The notes under the pieces: generated by a model
Told to the model about the DNA's origin: nothing
The model's database searches: none
The model's input: the letters and a program-made list of their open reading frames with translations, nothing else
Source of the DNA: Marchantia polymorpha subsp. ruderalis
Lineage: Eukaryota; Streptophyta; Marchantiopsida; Marchantiales; Marchantiaceae
Assembly: GCA_037833965.1 (NCBI GenBank)
Contig: AP031353.1
Location: 14,262,501 to 14,326,500 of the forward strand
Reading direction: 5' to 3'
DNA length: 64,000 bases
Translations under genes and position numbers: made by a program
Part shown: positions 1-13,680 of the stretch, piece by piece
How the letters are laid out: each line of letters starts with the position of its first letter
How positions within the stretch are numbered: position 1 is the first letter of the stretch

Positions 1-3000
1 TGGGATACAAGAACCCAACGGTATCAGCTCGCAGGCAGGCAGGCAGGCAAGCAGGGCAGTCCAAGCCTTCCTTCCTTCCTTCCTTCGGCTCGATCGATGC
101 ACTCCTGCCACCATTACACAGTTACAACGACGACGATGACAACGACGAATGTGCCTCATTTTTGCCTCTTCATGCTTGGTTGGGTACTCTGACTCTGCCA
201 TGTAAACGACTTTAGTATGCTTCTTCCACATTTTGGTAATTCTTTGGTTAGTCTATAGAGAGAAGGCCATCGAGCAAAAAAGATTTGACACACAAAGTGA
301 TCGATCGATCGCCAAAGAAGTATCCAAGACGCACCGAGCTACGTGACGATGGTTTTTCTTCTAAAACTTGTCGCGTAGAGGCGCATCAACAAGTCGATGT
401 ACATAATCCTCCCCGTTCCCAATCAATCAGCTAAAATTGTTCCTTGGTGAAGGTGAACGTACGTGTACTACTAACCTTTCGACTGTAGACTGGTCTCGAT
501 GACGATGACGATGGATGGCCCCCGCTGTTAGCCTTAAGCGTCTGGCATTCAGAAGTTTGTTTCCCGGTGAGCACAGCGCTTGCCAGACTATAAAATTATA
601 TAACATCAAGCTCTTCCGTTCCAGTCAAAGGGATTATTGTCAATTATTGTCACAGCGTCTTCGTCGTACGTGTGAGCTCAAGAGTCGGCAGCAGTACTGC
701 TCGCTCTCACAGTCCCGTCTCAGAGCTGTCATATGCCTCGCCTGCTTGCCTGCTGCAGCTCCTGCACTGCACCTCTGCTGTAGTTCTCTCCGCTGGCCGC
801 CCATCGTGCACGCGTCCAGCGAGCTCAGTGCAGTCGACATTCAGTGTACCGCTACGAGGTTGTGCGAGTTCCGATCCGCATGCTCGTGTTTGAATCGCCG
901 TCGAGCTGACCTGTGCTGTTCATGAATGAAGTCCCCGAGAAGTGCCGAGCGGCTGACTTTCTCCCCATTGATGATGGCTCGACGTACTGGATCAGCTTCA
1001 TTCGGGCGCCGTTCGTCTCAGCCACTGGATCGCTTACATCACCTCCTGACTTCCGATCGAAATCCTCCTTCAGGTTATGCCAAAAATAATAATCCTGTCT
1101 CGCCTCTTCGACTGGCTCTTGACCTCAACCTCCTGGACCTCAACGAGGTTGTGGTCGTTGTCGAGTATCATGTCACCCACATGTACCACATCTGGCGAGG
1201 ACTACAACCACACAACCCAATCCACCATCTCCCCTACCACCTCCTCCTCCTCTTTCATGTGAAGCGGACCTTGTTGGCGGGATTCGTCAGTGGATGCAGT
1301 AAACTGAATAATGCCTTTGTCTCGCTGCCTCGACGCCTTCTCATTCATTCAGCGAGTCCCTACCACCAGCACCAACTCTGGCTTCCGAGGCATGGATATA
1401 CTGGAGCATCAAGGTTTTGGTCGCAGCAGCACTCGCAGGAATGTCGCCTGACTGAACTGAACCTTCGCCCCTATCAGAAAGAACCAGGTGGGGTAGAGGT
1501 ATCCAGGTTTTTTAGCAGATACTTGAAGCTAGTGCTGTTTTACATACGATGGCCATTTCTGGGCGATGGAATTAGGTACAACCGCCGGTCAGACGTGTTG
1601 AGGAACCTCGGTGCCATGCAAAATGAGCATCACCGCTTGGAAGGCGGATGGATCTCTGAATGGAGCCAAACATGAGAAGTCGAACGAGGTTGTATATTAT
1701 ACCGTTAAATATTATACTCAAGTAGATCTAACATGCTGGCGATGGTGCCGATCTGAGTAGTAGCTCGGGCTCGTCTTATACGAGCAGCAACATACGGGAA
1801 GGTTCTTGGACCTGTGATTAATGAAATCGGTGCGATTGTCTGTCACATGCAAAAGCCTGCAGATCGAGTAGACGACGAACGACTCCTCTCCCTCGTCGAG
1901 CTTCCTGTCTGTCCCACTTGCGGCTGTGTGCACACAGAGTTAAGCGCCGGAGGTACGTCTCCAGCCATGACGGACGACGAGTCTCTCTCTACTGAAGAAG
2001 TATATGGGCCGATCGTAGAAGAAATGGCTGTCACCCGTGTCAGCGATTGAAAGTGTGACGTCGGTGTGCGAATCAGCGGCCTCGACAGATGCCATATTTA
2101 TAAGCCAAGTCATCAGCCTGGTTGGAAGAAACAGCAACAGTTGAGGTGTGTGTGAGCCTGCGCTACGCTAACACAATGCATGCGCTCTCCGGCGGAATTA
2201 CAAAAAACATATGTCAGTGCTCACGACGACTGTCAGTGGCCACAAAGGTTCTAGGCAAGCAAACATGTCCATTAGCTGCACGCCGTTGTTGTTGCATATT
2301 ATCCCCTCGGTACGAACGGTTTCAAAAGGTGGTGCTGGTGAAAAGGTTCAGAGATTATCAGCCAGCCCTCCAAGTGGTTGTCAGTCGGTCGATCATGGCG
2401 TTTTTGGCCGTCTTGTGACGGATTGCATGGTGTGCTGCTTATCGTGTAGTTTATTAGACTGACCTCGGTAAGAGTGAGAGCCTGCCAGAGCCCATGGATG
2501 CGTTTGGCGAGTCTGACGAGATCAATAATGCCGTCATTTCGTGTAAATGTGGATCTCAACGTGGTGAAGGAGGGAGGCGCTGGCTGGCTGGCTCGAACCA
2601 AAACCTTCTCGTCTGTCTGGCTCGGGTCTCAGACAGACAGATCTGTGCAGTGCGGTCGCCTTACGCACGGCTGTTGTTGTTTTCGTTGGTGTTGGTGTTG
2701 TCAAGAGCAGGGGGTTCATTTAAGGGCCCTCCCTCATACTTCGCCGATGACGATTCGCCGGAGAGAATCTTCGCGGTGTGTGACATAACTGTCCGACGTG
2801 CTGTCTCCACAATTTGAGACATGCATCGCGGAGAGACAGATGTGCTCGATGGCAACAGTCCGATTAGTTACAGACGCACAACAGAACCCTCTCGCTCGCC
2901 TCGGCCCCCACTCAGCTCAGCTCAGCACAAGAAGACGAGCCCTCGCAAGCTCGGAACATGAGCAAATGATTGACTCGTGAGATATACTTCGAGAGCACAA

Positions 3001-3704
3001 AATCGCTTGTCTTCGAATACGGAGAACTCGTCCAGATCCGCAATTGCGTATGACCTCGAAGCCGTGACAGCTTCCGTCAGGTGAATTAACTAACAGCAGT
3101 CATTCTTAAACTTGGCTGGGGGGCGAGTGCGCAAATCTTCGAACCGAGCGCCACAGGCCTTGTTGTGATCTCATTCTTATGCGATAATAATCCGTCTCGA
3201 AAAGGCTCACCGGGAGGCCCTGCTTCGATTCGTAGCTTCGATTCGTGTCGAAATCTAGACCCCGAACCGCAAAGATTCGACCTTTGAAGCGTATTAATAT
3301 CTGGTCCAAAGCGACCCAGATCTAGGCATCAAACATGACGTCGGCTGGCGTCAGCCCCCGGGGCCTGTGGAAGAGTGTGCAGCGAGAGAGAAGCTCCACC
3401 TGTTGCAGCAGCAAGGACCTTTTACCACGCACCTGCAAATACTGGCAACAGCAACCTCGCCCCTCCCTTCACGCACACTGCGTGAATCGAAGCCCATGTC
3501 AAGTCACAGTGGTGGCGATCCCACAGCGCCAATTGCACACGGAGGAAAAACAGAAAATGGGCACCGCGCATAGTTTACAGCGAATCGCTCCGTGTCGTTT
3601 CCCGAGCGTTTCATGTGCTCGCTAACTCAGACCTTGATGTCACACAGCGTCGTCGCAACTATCGAAGCTTTTACTCGCTGCTGCTGCGATGTGGGCCCGC
3701 GGGC

Positions 3705-3742
<38 letters not shown>

Positions 3743-5400
3743 GGCGATGGGATCCACAAATTCGAAAGCCTCGCGCTTCTGCGAGAGCTGCGAGATCCAC
3801 CTCGCCGTTCGATCCGTCTGCCGCTCTCGCCCGGGGCCGTCAATCGGCATGTTCCCTAGATCCTCTCCTCTCTGCCTGACGAAGAACAACGCCGGCTCGG
3901 AATCTCATGTCCTCTCCTCCTCCGTGAGCTGCAATTCCGAAGCAGCGAGCGAGTAACGGAATGGCTTGCAAATCGCTCCACGGCGGCCCCGAGGAGGGCG
4001 CGCAAAATGACAGACGGTTTGAGAATTCTCGTTTCTCCTCCTCCTCCACGTGCATTGTCGATGGCGGCCCTTTGGCTCGCCGGGCAGCGCATGGATGACG
4101 AGCCTCGACTTGTCGTCTTGTCGACGTTTGGCTACGTAATGGCCTCTGTCACACCGGACTGCCCCCCCACTGTTCCTTCGCTCGCTCGGTAGACCCCACC
4201 TCCCCCGAGCCTCTCCCGCATCGACCATCGCCAATCCGCCCGCCCTCGCGCTCCCTTCCATCCATGCCCATCGCCCGCGAGCAGGCCGGAAATCCCGTCG
4301 GGACCATTCGGACGACAGCTGCAGCTGCAGCAGCTGAATATTAATCCTGCTTTTTTTACTTTCGAAGACCTTTTTGGGGAACTGGATGTCGGTCCGATGA
4401 TCTGTTGGAGGTCCGAGAGGCAGAGCAGTTGCATTCGTTTGCGGAGAAGAGAGAACGAGGAGAGGATGCGTTCTTCCGCGTGGTCGACCTTCGAAGGTCC
4501 GACATTTAGCACTCCTACAATACGAAGCGGGAGCTGGGGATCGATTCGTCCGATCGTCGTCTCGGGCTTCAAGTGGGCTGGCTGGGCATTGTAAATTATG
4601 GCGGAAGTTGTTACAGTCGCCCTAGCGAGTTCGCCATCCAACAAGAGATAGTCGGCTCTCGTTGGCATTTCTTTCTTACCTGGAGCTTGTGCCCCACACA
4701 CTCATCCACCTGACTTTCGTCAATTGTCCCGATCGCCCACAGAGCTGTCAGCTCAGCTCTGTGGGTCCGTCCAGTTGCGAGACAGGAATCTTCGACCACG
4801 GGGAAAGGTAGAGATCCATCCCCGAGATGGACCTCCGAAGTATTCACGTCCAATCCTTTAGCTTCCTTTCCCTCATTACTTCCTTCGGCCTATCCACGAC
4901 GCCGGTGCAAATTCTGATGCAAATTAAGGGGCAATCCAGATTGCGCTCAATTTCTCCGTTCGCAGGCCGATCCCGTTGGCGAGAATGTGGCCAGATTCGT
5001 TAGATAATGATGGCACGTTCACAAGGCCCCCTCCACTGACCTTCCAGAGGTCTCACTCACGTCGGAGGTCTTAATGAAGGAATCTTCTGGCGGAGATTCC
5101 TTTTACCTGGAAGATGCTTCGTGCTGTACTGGCGGAAGTCGTCCCCGGATATGGATATACCCGAGCGCTCCATGGAATGGGCTTGCCGGTGAGAATGTGA
5201 ACATCTCTGGGCTGTACCTTCAGTAATTCTATTTGTCTGCACACCTGGAAGTCACTTTTCTCCCGTGGACCTTGTACAGCCCGTTCCCCGGGGGCATTCA
5301 CGTGGGGACTACAGCAGTACAGTACTATCCTGCCGGGAGCTACGCCCCAGTACATGCACTTCTCGACGCGAGGCTACATGACCGTGGAGTCTGGCTGCTC
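1..5400. other. Intergenic or untranslated sequence, no supported gene
   Basis: This stretch has mixed base composition and many short open frames on both strands, the longest being 249 codons (926-1675, plus) and 189 codons (4132-4701, minus). None shows a recognisable domain, a sensible splice structure or a protein-like composition. Simple repeats are scattered through it: GGCA-type repeats near 31-55, a CCTT run near 67-86, and a GATC run near 299-311. It could hold the promoter or leader of a gene beyond the left edge, or a non-coding transcript, but the sequence alone does not show which. Confidence 0.5.
3707..3742. repeat. (AGCC)n microsatellite
   Basis: About nine uninterrupted copies of the tetramer AGCC lie here. 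It produces QPAS-type or GWLA-type repeat peptides in overlapping frames, which is why several spurious open frames cross it. It is a simple-sequence repeat. Confidence 0.9.
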
Positions 5401-6880
5401 GCACTGTTGGCCCTTAGGAGCCTACATATTTTCCCAAAAAAAGAAAAATGTAATAAGATAACAAAATATGCTCGTTTCGCCACTTTAAATAAACCACGCA
5501 AGGTTAGGTGTATGCTGTTCTCAGTGAAAAGGGCCATAAATATCTGCAAGTGGTATGGTTCTGGATATTTTTGTATCTATACTGTACTTCTCAGTCACGA
5601 GAGGTATAGATACGATGCGATGTATCTATATTCCAACTATCTCAATTGTGGATTGGTGGTCTATAAGATTACGGTCCTCGAGTTTCAAATCCGCATAGAT
5701 ATTATTAAGCAAATCTATGAGAGAGACGAGGGGCTCTCTTCACACAAGTAAGAGATTTTTATCTGTGAAAGCCTTTTCCAATTGAAAAGAAACCGTAAGA
5801 CCCCATCCAGCCATACAAAACAGTAGAGGAGGATGGAGCTTGCTTCCAATATAAGAAGAAGAATTATCATAGATGAGGTTATAAGACTATTTCAGCACTA
5901 CATGAAGAAGATGAAATATATTATATATGTTTACTATATGTTTATGAAATATGTTTATATATGTTATATGTTTACCTGTTTATTTGAGAGCTCCACAAGC
6001 GATACATATATACACAACAATAGGATTTGCAGCATATTATACAAGTTGTACCATCTTTGTATTCATGCTCTGTTGATCCTCGTAAAATCCATAGTGTATG
6101 AATCAATAAGTTGATTTATTGTATGCTCTTGTTATTAAAGATAATTGATAATGTTAGATATACTAGTTTATATGTCTCATTATAATTTATTTGGACACAA
6201 AATTTTTACTTTTGATCTGAGTCATTCAGTAATTTATAAGGTATTTTGATTTTTTATGCATTTATTTGAATCCATTAGTTATATTTAAGGTGATCTCATT
6301 CTTGGACTATCCCCACTTTCATGATGACTTTTGTCATCTTATCAAACATCTTCATACAACACACACTTTTTAAAAATACATATAATAACTTGTGAGCTGA
6401 ATTCTTCACCTTAAACTTAAGGTTTATACTCCCAGAATATTATTCCATGAAGAGTATGGAAAAAAAAAACCCTCAACTGCATCAGATTTTCTGGATTCAT
6501 CATCAATCTGTATCTTGCAATGGATAAATCCAAACTGGATTCATAAATATACATAAGGTATAATTGTATCATTTCTAGTCTTTTTTAATTCATACATTAT
6601 ACATTTCATCTCAAAAAAAGACTGAATGATATATTTTGAAAATGCTTAGCATTTAAATTTAATTTTATTTCAACATCCTTAAAGTTTCTTCATGTTGATT
6701 TTTATTTTATCCGTTTACTTATTTATCCGTTTTTTCACAAACTAAAGAAAATAGAGCATTTTCTATTTCATAAAAAAAAATTATTTTTTGAATCTTAAAA
6801 GCCTGGTCCGCGCAATTTTTACTTTATTAAAAGTAAAATACTTATTTTTTAATTTTTTTTGTAAAATAAGCTTTTTAGTA

Positions 6881-7058
6881 AGAGCGCAAAGGGCCCGACC
6901 CAAGGGAAGTCGTTCGGGCTCCTTTGGCGTTGGCTTAACCTTCAACTCCCAGGGCCGCTGAAAAAATGCGTAGGAAGGGCCGAAGGAGCCGACCGAGTCA
7001 AGGTGCCACTATCGTCCTGCAGCGAAGAGCCCGACGACAGCCTTTCGGAGCCGCACGA
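6881..7058. repeat. Isolated GC-rich island with inverted repeats
   Basis: About 180 bp of clearly GC-rich sequence sits between A/T-run DNA on both sides. It contains complementary segments: 6909-6922 can pair with 7027-7038 with one indel, and a central GGAGCC-containing stretch can pair with either. There is no open frame of note. It may be the preserved core of a decayed repeat or a structured non-coding RNA gene; I do not recognise it. Confidence 0.45.
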
Positions 7059-9707
7059 AAAATAAATGTACATATTTTTTTTTGGTCTCTCCCGTGGGGT
7101 GGCCCTTTGGCATATACCAAACTTATTTGAATTTATTAAGTTAATATTAGAAAAAAAAATCTCTCAGATATGGGCTTACATTCAACATATTCTTACTTAA
7201 TCAAAAACTTGATTAGATCAAAACTTATGGATTTTTATCAAAAAATATGAATTTCTAATATTTATTTTGCAATACTTTTTATTACTCCATAATCTATTAT
7301 GGTGCAACTTTATTTGGATCGCATTAGATACTCTAGCCCTATTAATACAATTTTAATCATATAATTTTTTCAATGATGAATAATATAGTAAATCAATTTT
7401 TCAAATCTCTTTTACCACAAACATAATACATTTCAAATGAAAAGCCTTTCATTTATTTTCTTGTGTATGAAATTTCAGTACATAATATAAGTTTTGATAA
7501 AAATTGCAGTTCAAAAATATTATCATCAAATTGATGTTTGGTATTTCTATGAAGCAGTTTTATTATGTATACAAGTTTTAAGCGTTCTTTGTATAATTAA
7601 AAAATTATGCAATCTATTAATAAATTTTCTTTTAAAAAAAACATGAATTTATAAAAAATTTAATTTATAATTTTTTTTTCAATATCTACAAAAATTGGAA
7701 AGAAAAATGATTTTTTCTGGCTTTTTACTTAAAAAAACAATAATTATTTATCTAATTTGTAAAAATTTTATATCTTTGAAACCATTTTAAACATTCTACT
7801 TTTAAATTTCAATTTTTTCTCACAAAGGATTAAAATATTTTTTAAATCTAGAAAATTAAGTAATGACAGCATCGGCTTATATTTTTTTAATGTTAATAAA
7901 TTTTGAAATGAATGTATATAAGTAAAAAAAAACTAGCTGATATAAAATTTATTATTTAGATAGAAAATGTGCATCATTATGCTCCAAAATAATATATTTA
8001 AAATTATGAATTAATAATTTGGTCATAGAAGTTCATGTCTTGCTGCATAGAAATTTCATGTAAATAGGATTTTTATTGTGATCAGTTATGATCGTGGTGA
8101 AGATATATTTTTTATCATAGATGCATCGAATTTTATAAAAAAAATATTTTTGCCTTCTAGAGGTAACTTATGTTGGCTCTAATATTTGATTTTTAAATAA
8201 TTGTCAAACATTATTTTAGCAACCAATTCATGTAAAGACGTAATATCAATGACGATGGAGTGATGATTTCAGCATGTTTTCCTTTATCGAATGGGATTAT
8301 TTTTTGAATAATATAGCACATCTACACATTAATCATATCAAGATTTTAAGATCATGAACCGTGGTCTGAGCATACATGAAAACTTTTTTCTACTCTCATC
8401 ATTTTTTTCATAGATGTGTTTTGATACATCTACTATTTACTACCGTTGCTTTGTTCATTCGATAAGCATAGCGTTGATGTATATAATGATATTACGAATA
8501 TAAGTAGTTATAGTTGGGAAATTATTTTTTTTCTAAATTAATGGAAATTTTTATCTGAAAAAAATCTTTTTTTTTTCCTTCAAAAATTGTGCTTATATTG
8601 ATTATTAATTTCTTAAATAAAAAATTTATTAAAAAATGCACAATAAAAAAATTTAGAGAAAGATTGCTCTCATGAGTTTGGATAATATAGATGTATTATG
8701 ACATATTTATATTTTGAAAGAAATTTGACTAGTCCATCTACCCCTTGCTTCATCCTTGATTGTGTATTTCCATTAAATTTGGTATAATATTTCGTTGGTC
8801 TTTTCCAACGAAAAGAAGGTAGAACGTGCATTACCAAGAGGATGGAGAGACCTCATCCAAGAGAGAGAATGAGCAGGAAGGGAGCCATTAAGCAAAACCA
8901 CACTCAGACGCAGTGAAAATATGGGATAAAAAATTGAAAAAGTCGCGACTTTGTGACAGGTTTCTTTCAGAACGAGGGAATCTAGAGTCCAATATATTCG
9001 ATATTGCACGTCCCATCAATGTAAACCGAAAACGTATCATCTTTAATCCTACAGGAACAAAACTTGGATAAATTCTTCTTCAATAAATTCACGAACGAAA
9101 AGCACTGTAATATAAATAGATCTATGTTCACTTTGTAAATTTTAACAACTTTTTACAGCTCAAAGTTTTTTTAGCACGTTCTCGTGAATATTAAATGCCT
9201 CCCGCAATAAGCCGTTTGGATAGCACATTCTTTAATAGTAAACAGATTTATCACTTAAATACAGTTTATAAAAGACTAAGAGATCATGGTGAAATTTATG
9301 GTTAGGGTGTGTCCCTTCGATTAATTGAGAAGCTTGCACAAAGTATATCTTGATACTTAAATCTTTGTTTAGTCAATATTCCCTATTAAGTACTAATGGA
9401 ATGGCGTCTTGCATCTATCTATATATCCGTAATGAGTATGTGGCCTTCAATAGTGTCGAACTAGATAAACTTTGCATACGGTGGCGGTCTCTTAATTACC
9501 GAATTGTACAAATAATGTAATGGCTACAACCTTGTCTGCATCGCACGAGAAGAATATAAGCATTGTGCGACAACGTCATCCACCGTCTTGAGCTTGCTTG
9601 CTTGGAAAGAGCGTTCGTTATTTTCATTCGAAGAGGATGACTTTTCACCCAGCACTTATTGTAGTGCTTTCTAGCAGTGTTGAAGATTAAATGACCTGAC
9701 AGTAAGG

Positions 9708-9761
9708 TTCATACTACTCATAGCGCGTAGAAAATTTCTTACGCGCTATGAGGAGTATGAA
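9708..9761. repeat. Hairpin, 22-bp arms, 10-nt loop
   Basis: The arms at 9708-9729 and 9740-9761 are reverse complements with one mismatch. The core GCGCGTA/TACGCGC is GC-rich inside AT-rich flanks. The size would suit a very short miRNA-like foldback, but the stem is shorter than usual plant miRNA precursors. A snap-back duplication is more likely. Confidence 0.8.
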
Positions 9762-10521
9762 ACATGTCTCGCTCAAATTTTTATTATATTGCAAATATGA
9801 TTGCACGATTCTCCCTAATTATCATTCCACATCCTCCCCCGGGGAAAATGCCTACATATTAGAGTCCGGATAATATCGACTCATTTTGTTTATGTTCGTA
9901 AAGTTGGCTTCCAATGAATGATATTTGAAGCTTTATGTAACCGTTTAATAATAATCGATAATAATCGATAATCGTTTAATCGTTTTGGTGTAGAGTTCGG
10001 TATCCGAAGAAATTCAACTTTTCTCTTTTCAATTGCGACATAACACATTATAGATACAGAGCCAATTACGATTATACATCCTTAGAACATTGATGATGGT
10101 CATACTAAGATTCAGCAGGGTTCTTTGAGTATTTCTTGAAAATCAAGAAGCGTTTTCAAAGGTTCAATAAGATTTCAAGAGGAAAAATGTTTACTCTCAA
10201 ATATTTCCATGACATAATCCAAATTTTTTCACATGATACCATAGGATTATGAGATTGATGCAATAATACACAATGACTAGATTCAAAATCTTGTACATGT
10301 GATTTTGAAAAGATTGCTCAATTATTCATAGATTTTTTTAACATATTGATTTAAAAAATGTTATCAAAATATATTTTACATATATGAGCAATGCACTGAC
10401 GTAGGTATTTATTTTTAGAAAAATTGGAAACTGTTTGTAAGATAAATAAAGTGTACATGCTCAGATAATTCGACCCTCCTGGAGACATTTCTCTGTACAT
10501 GCATCCATTCTTCATTTTCAT

Positions 10522-10539
10522 CCCCCCCCCCCCCCCCCC
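10522..10539. repeat. Poly-C tract of 18
   Basis: Eighteen consecutive cytosines lie in ordinary flanking sequence. Homopolymers of this length are unstable, and the exact count may reflect assembly error. The complementary strand is a poly-G run. Confidence 0.9.
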
Positions 10540-12100
10540 ACTTTGTCAGTGACCTTGAGTACCTGACAAATGACCTTTCCGGGCTTCTCTTCTTTTGAGG
10601 AGGTGCTTCAATTTTTCTCTTTTGCACTAGTGAAAAGACTCTCAGGCTGCAGTCTAATAAGAGGGCAAAGTCAGTCTTCAAGACGGAGGCAACCCAGGTG
10701 ATAATAAGGAGCTCTCAATGCTCGCAAGAGCGGTCTCTCCCATCGTTTCTGACATCGTCGAAAGGTATGTTTCGTCTTATTGAATGTTGGTTCGTCGGTT
10801 CGTCGGTTCCTTGACCTTTTCCTACTTCGATTCTAAAACATGTCGATAACGAGATGGCATTTCACTTTCACGCAGGAGGAGGGTCGTCCCCGTCTTTGGA
10901 ATACATCGAAAATGGCCGATCGCATTTCGTGTATCTAGACAATTCCAGTGACTTCATCCTTTTTGTCAAATGCACCGTTCGAAATATATACTGACTCCTT
11001 TGGAATCCCAGGATCGAGATAAGAACATGATCTTTAGATGCGGTCCAAACTGGACGTACAATTTCACGTCATGCCTCTATAAGGTCAAAGGTGCACTGAC
11101 GGGGATCGTTATGAAGTGTCATACCAGTTTCATGTCGATCTAACTTCAGCCAAATATACGTCTTGTACTGTCAAAGAGACAAACAATGAGGTAAACAACC
11201 ATGTCAAGGTCAATGCCCACTACTGTTGGAAAATTGTTTGAGTGATGGCGTCCGTGCTGTTCTGCACAAGTGTTTAGAATTCAGAGGCCGTAATCTTTAC
11301 TTCGCGAAGCTGAGTTGAAAAATCACCGCCTTTCTTCAAGATGCTCGAATCTTTGATTGTCGTTCGTTCAGTGGAGTTTAGTCGAATGTTGCAAGTCGAA
11401 TCGAATTGTCCACCTTGTGTAACTTACACGCCTCTTTTATGCTCGTACGACTCAAGAACTACATTTTAAATGGCTCGGTAAGACTTCGAAGGTGTCGATG
11501 GGACAATGTTCATGGGACTCGAAGAAACCCAAGTAGCAAACCGCGCATGATCAAGGTGAACGTAACTGCGGAGACCGGAATAAGCCTGTTGTTCGGGGAA
11601 TAAGCTGGAAATCAATGGTTCCACAAAAGAGGGCGTCCCCCACTCTCCATGAAGTGCAAGTGATCATTGACACTTTTCAGAGCAGCGATTGAAGAAAGCT
11701 GTAGGCGAGAGGACTGTTTACAGAAACACATTGAATATCGGTGCCAGTGGTCAACCCTGGAGGCATATGTGTACGACTGCTGTAGTTCATGTCGACTACT
11801 TTCGGGCCTCTTGAACAAGAGATCTGATCGACAGCACTCGTCGGCCTGGTGTGTGACGTGACACAAGTCTGCCTCAGGCAGAGCAACACATGTAGGCCAA
11901 TAAACTAATCGGACCCGAACCGATTCGTGCGACTAAAATAATCGAAAAGTGCATCCTGCTCGAAGAAACGTGATATTTATCTCGGCACCACAATTGAATA
12001 TTGTCGACCGAGGGTTTCATTCTGAAAGGCGAGCTCGTGCCAGAAGAGAATGAATGTCGTCTTCATGGTTGTCACTTAGCCGGTCATCCTTCAACGGTAA

Positions 12101-13680
12101 AGCGGGAATGCCGTGAATTTCACCGCACCTCGAGGACTGCACCTGCTCCTCTGCGCTAGATCGAACTACAGTGGGTCACCTCGAGGCAGAACCATGTCAC
12201 ACCACGTCATCGACCGTGGTACAGTACAGCGTTCTCCACACAGTGAAGGCCCAGACGCTTACCGTTCCTCCAAAACATTCCAATTCCATTCCCCGAGCCG
12301 AAGTCCGACGCGAACCACGTCCTTCATGGACTATACGCGGTACTCTTCGCCGCATTCAAAGGCTCCGGGTCCTGCCCTCTTACTATGGGCTGCGAGGAAA
12401 GCGGAAGAAAAATGGAGTAACCACGTTGCGCGGCACATGCTGGCATGGACTGCAGTCATTGGGTCGAACCACGGCGTGTGCATTCATAACCGCGTCGGGT
12501 GGCGAGGCGCGCTGGCCAGCTGAAGAGGAGGTACCGGATATGACGTGAGACGAGACGAGACGAGACGAGAACATGGCCCCGGGCAGCGCTGCGTTAGACG
12601 GAGCAGGAGAAATAGAGAAGGACAAGGAAAGCTGGCGAAAGTGCGTGCAGAGTGAGGGACCGAGATAAGGACACGGCGACCGAGCGACCGAGAGAGCGGG
12701 ACGAGGTGACGGGTCCGCGTCCGGGCAGCGGGCGGGCGGGCGCCTCGTTCGCCTGGTGCGATGTCGCCGTTCAGGACAGACTGGCGGCAAGTCACTCACC
12801 CTCTTTCCGTTCCCTCTCATCGAAAGAATCGAACGGACAATATTCGTGAGCACACGCTGCTGTTCCCGCCAGGCGTCGGATCGTCGACGCTCCTTGTCGC
12901 ACCACCGTCGGAAAGGAAAGGAAAGGAACGGCAGAGGTCGTCGACCGGAGGGCGGAGAGCACCGCGAGGGACCGGAGTGAGACGGGAGCTGAGCAACTCA
13001 GCTCCCGTCCCTGTCCCTGTCCAACTCAGCCTGAGTTGGACAGGGAGAGGGAGGAGGCGGAAGGTCGGAGGTCCGGCGGAGAGGGACACGGAATCTTGCC
13101 GCGGGAGAGAGGCCAAGGGACGGTCAGTCACGGACGGCCCGGTCCGCTCCGCTCCGCTCCGCTCGTCCGCGTCTCCCGTCCCGTGGATCTGTCGGGCCCG
13201 CGGCTGAGGTGGAGGCGCGCGATTCGCAGCGGGCGATTCTTCCCTCGCCTCGTAGCTGCGGAACGGGCCCCGGTGGCATGGAATCAGCCCGGGCAGCCCG
13301 GGCAGCGGAGGCCTCCGGTTGCGGTAGTCGTAGGCGCTGGCCCGTCGTCGCGAACGTTGGGGCGGGGCGGGGCTGACAAAAAGGGAGCCGCGCGGCTGCC
13401 TGACACGATAAGCTGGAACGGGTGAGCGCAGCCCGACGACGCTGCCAGGCGCTGCCGATCGCTCGGATATCGCAGCGAGGGGTGGCCGGGCGGGCGCGGG
13501 GTAGGGCGGGGGCGGGTCACATTGCTGGTCGTCGGAGGGAGGTGCACAATCTGGGGGGCTGTCATCAATGCGACGGTGTTTCGAAGAGATCGCTGCGAGT
13601 GGCGCTGAGTTTCTTGCCGCTTTCTACCTGAGCTGATGCCTGCTGCTGCTGCCTAGAGCTGCTTGGTGCTGCTTGGGGCT
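12101..13680. other. GC-rich block upstream of DES5
   Basis: Composition turns sharply GC-rich and CpG-rich, especially from 12540 to 13530, with a GAGAC pentamer run near 12543-12570 and the paired hairpins at 12981-13046. Many overlapping open frames exist on both strands because stop codons are rare in GC-rich DNA. None has a recognisable domain. It most likely contains distal promoter or leader sequence of DES5, or of an unannotated non-coding transcript. Confidence 0.5.
12981..13046. repeat. Two adjacent perfect hairpins
   Basis: The first hairpin has 13-bp perfect arms (12981-12993 and 12997-13009) with a 3-nt loop. The second has 16-bp perfect arms (13014-13029 and 13031-13046) with a single-base spacer. 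Both contain an ACTCAG/CTGAG-type core next to the loop. As RNA or single-stranded DNA they would form very stable stems. They lie about 640 bp upstream of the proposed DES5 TATA element. Confidence 0.9.

Larger units (their letters stand above)
5401..12100. other. AT-rich gene desert
   Basis: From about 5440 to 9100 the DNA is very AT-rich, with long A and T runs and no open frame of protein-like character on either strand. From 9100 to 12100 composition becomes more balanced but still shows no supported gene. Embedded oddities are a GC-rich island (6881-7058), a hairpin (9708-9761) and a poly-C run (10522-10539), listed separately. The most likely reading is old, decayed repeat DNA, although no family can be named from sequence alone. 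Confidence 0.55.

Noticed and set aside
926-1675. 249-codon plus-strand open frame
   Set aside because: No recognisable domain, patchy His/Leu/Ser composition and no splice or promoter context; likely chance in low-stop sequence.
4132-4701. 189-codon minus-strand open frame
   Set aside because: Composition changes abruptly along its length and it ends in low-complexity Gly/Arg; no family resemblance.
9708-9761. miRNA precursor
   Set aside because: The stem is only 22 bp with a 10-nt loop, too short for a normal plant precursor, and no known miRNA sequence is seen.
12383-13568. Several 90-156 codon frames on both strands
   Set aside because: GC-rich DNA with few stops gives long frames by chance; rich in Arg, Pro and Gly with no domains.
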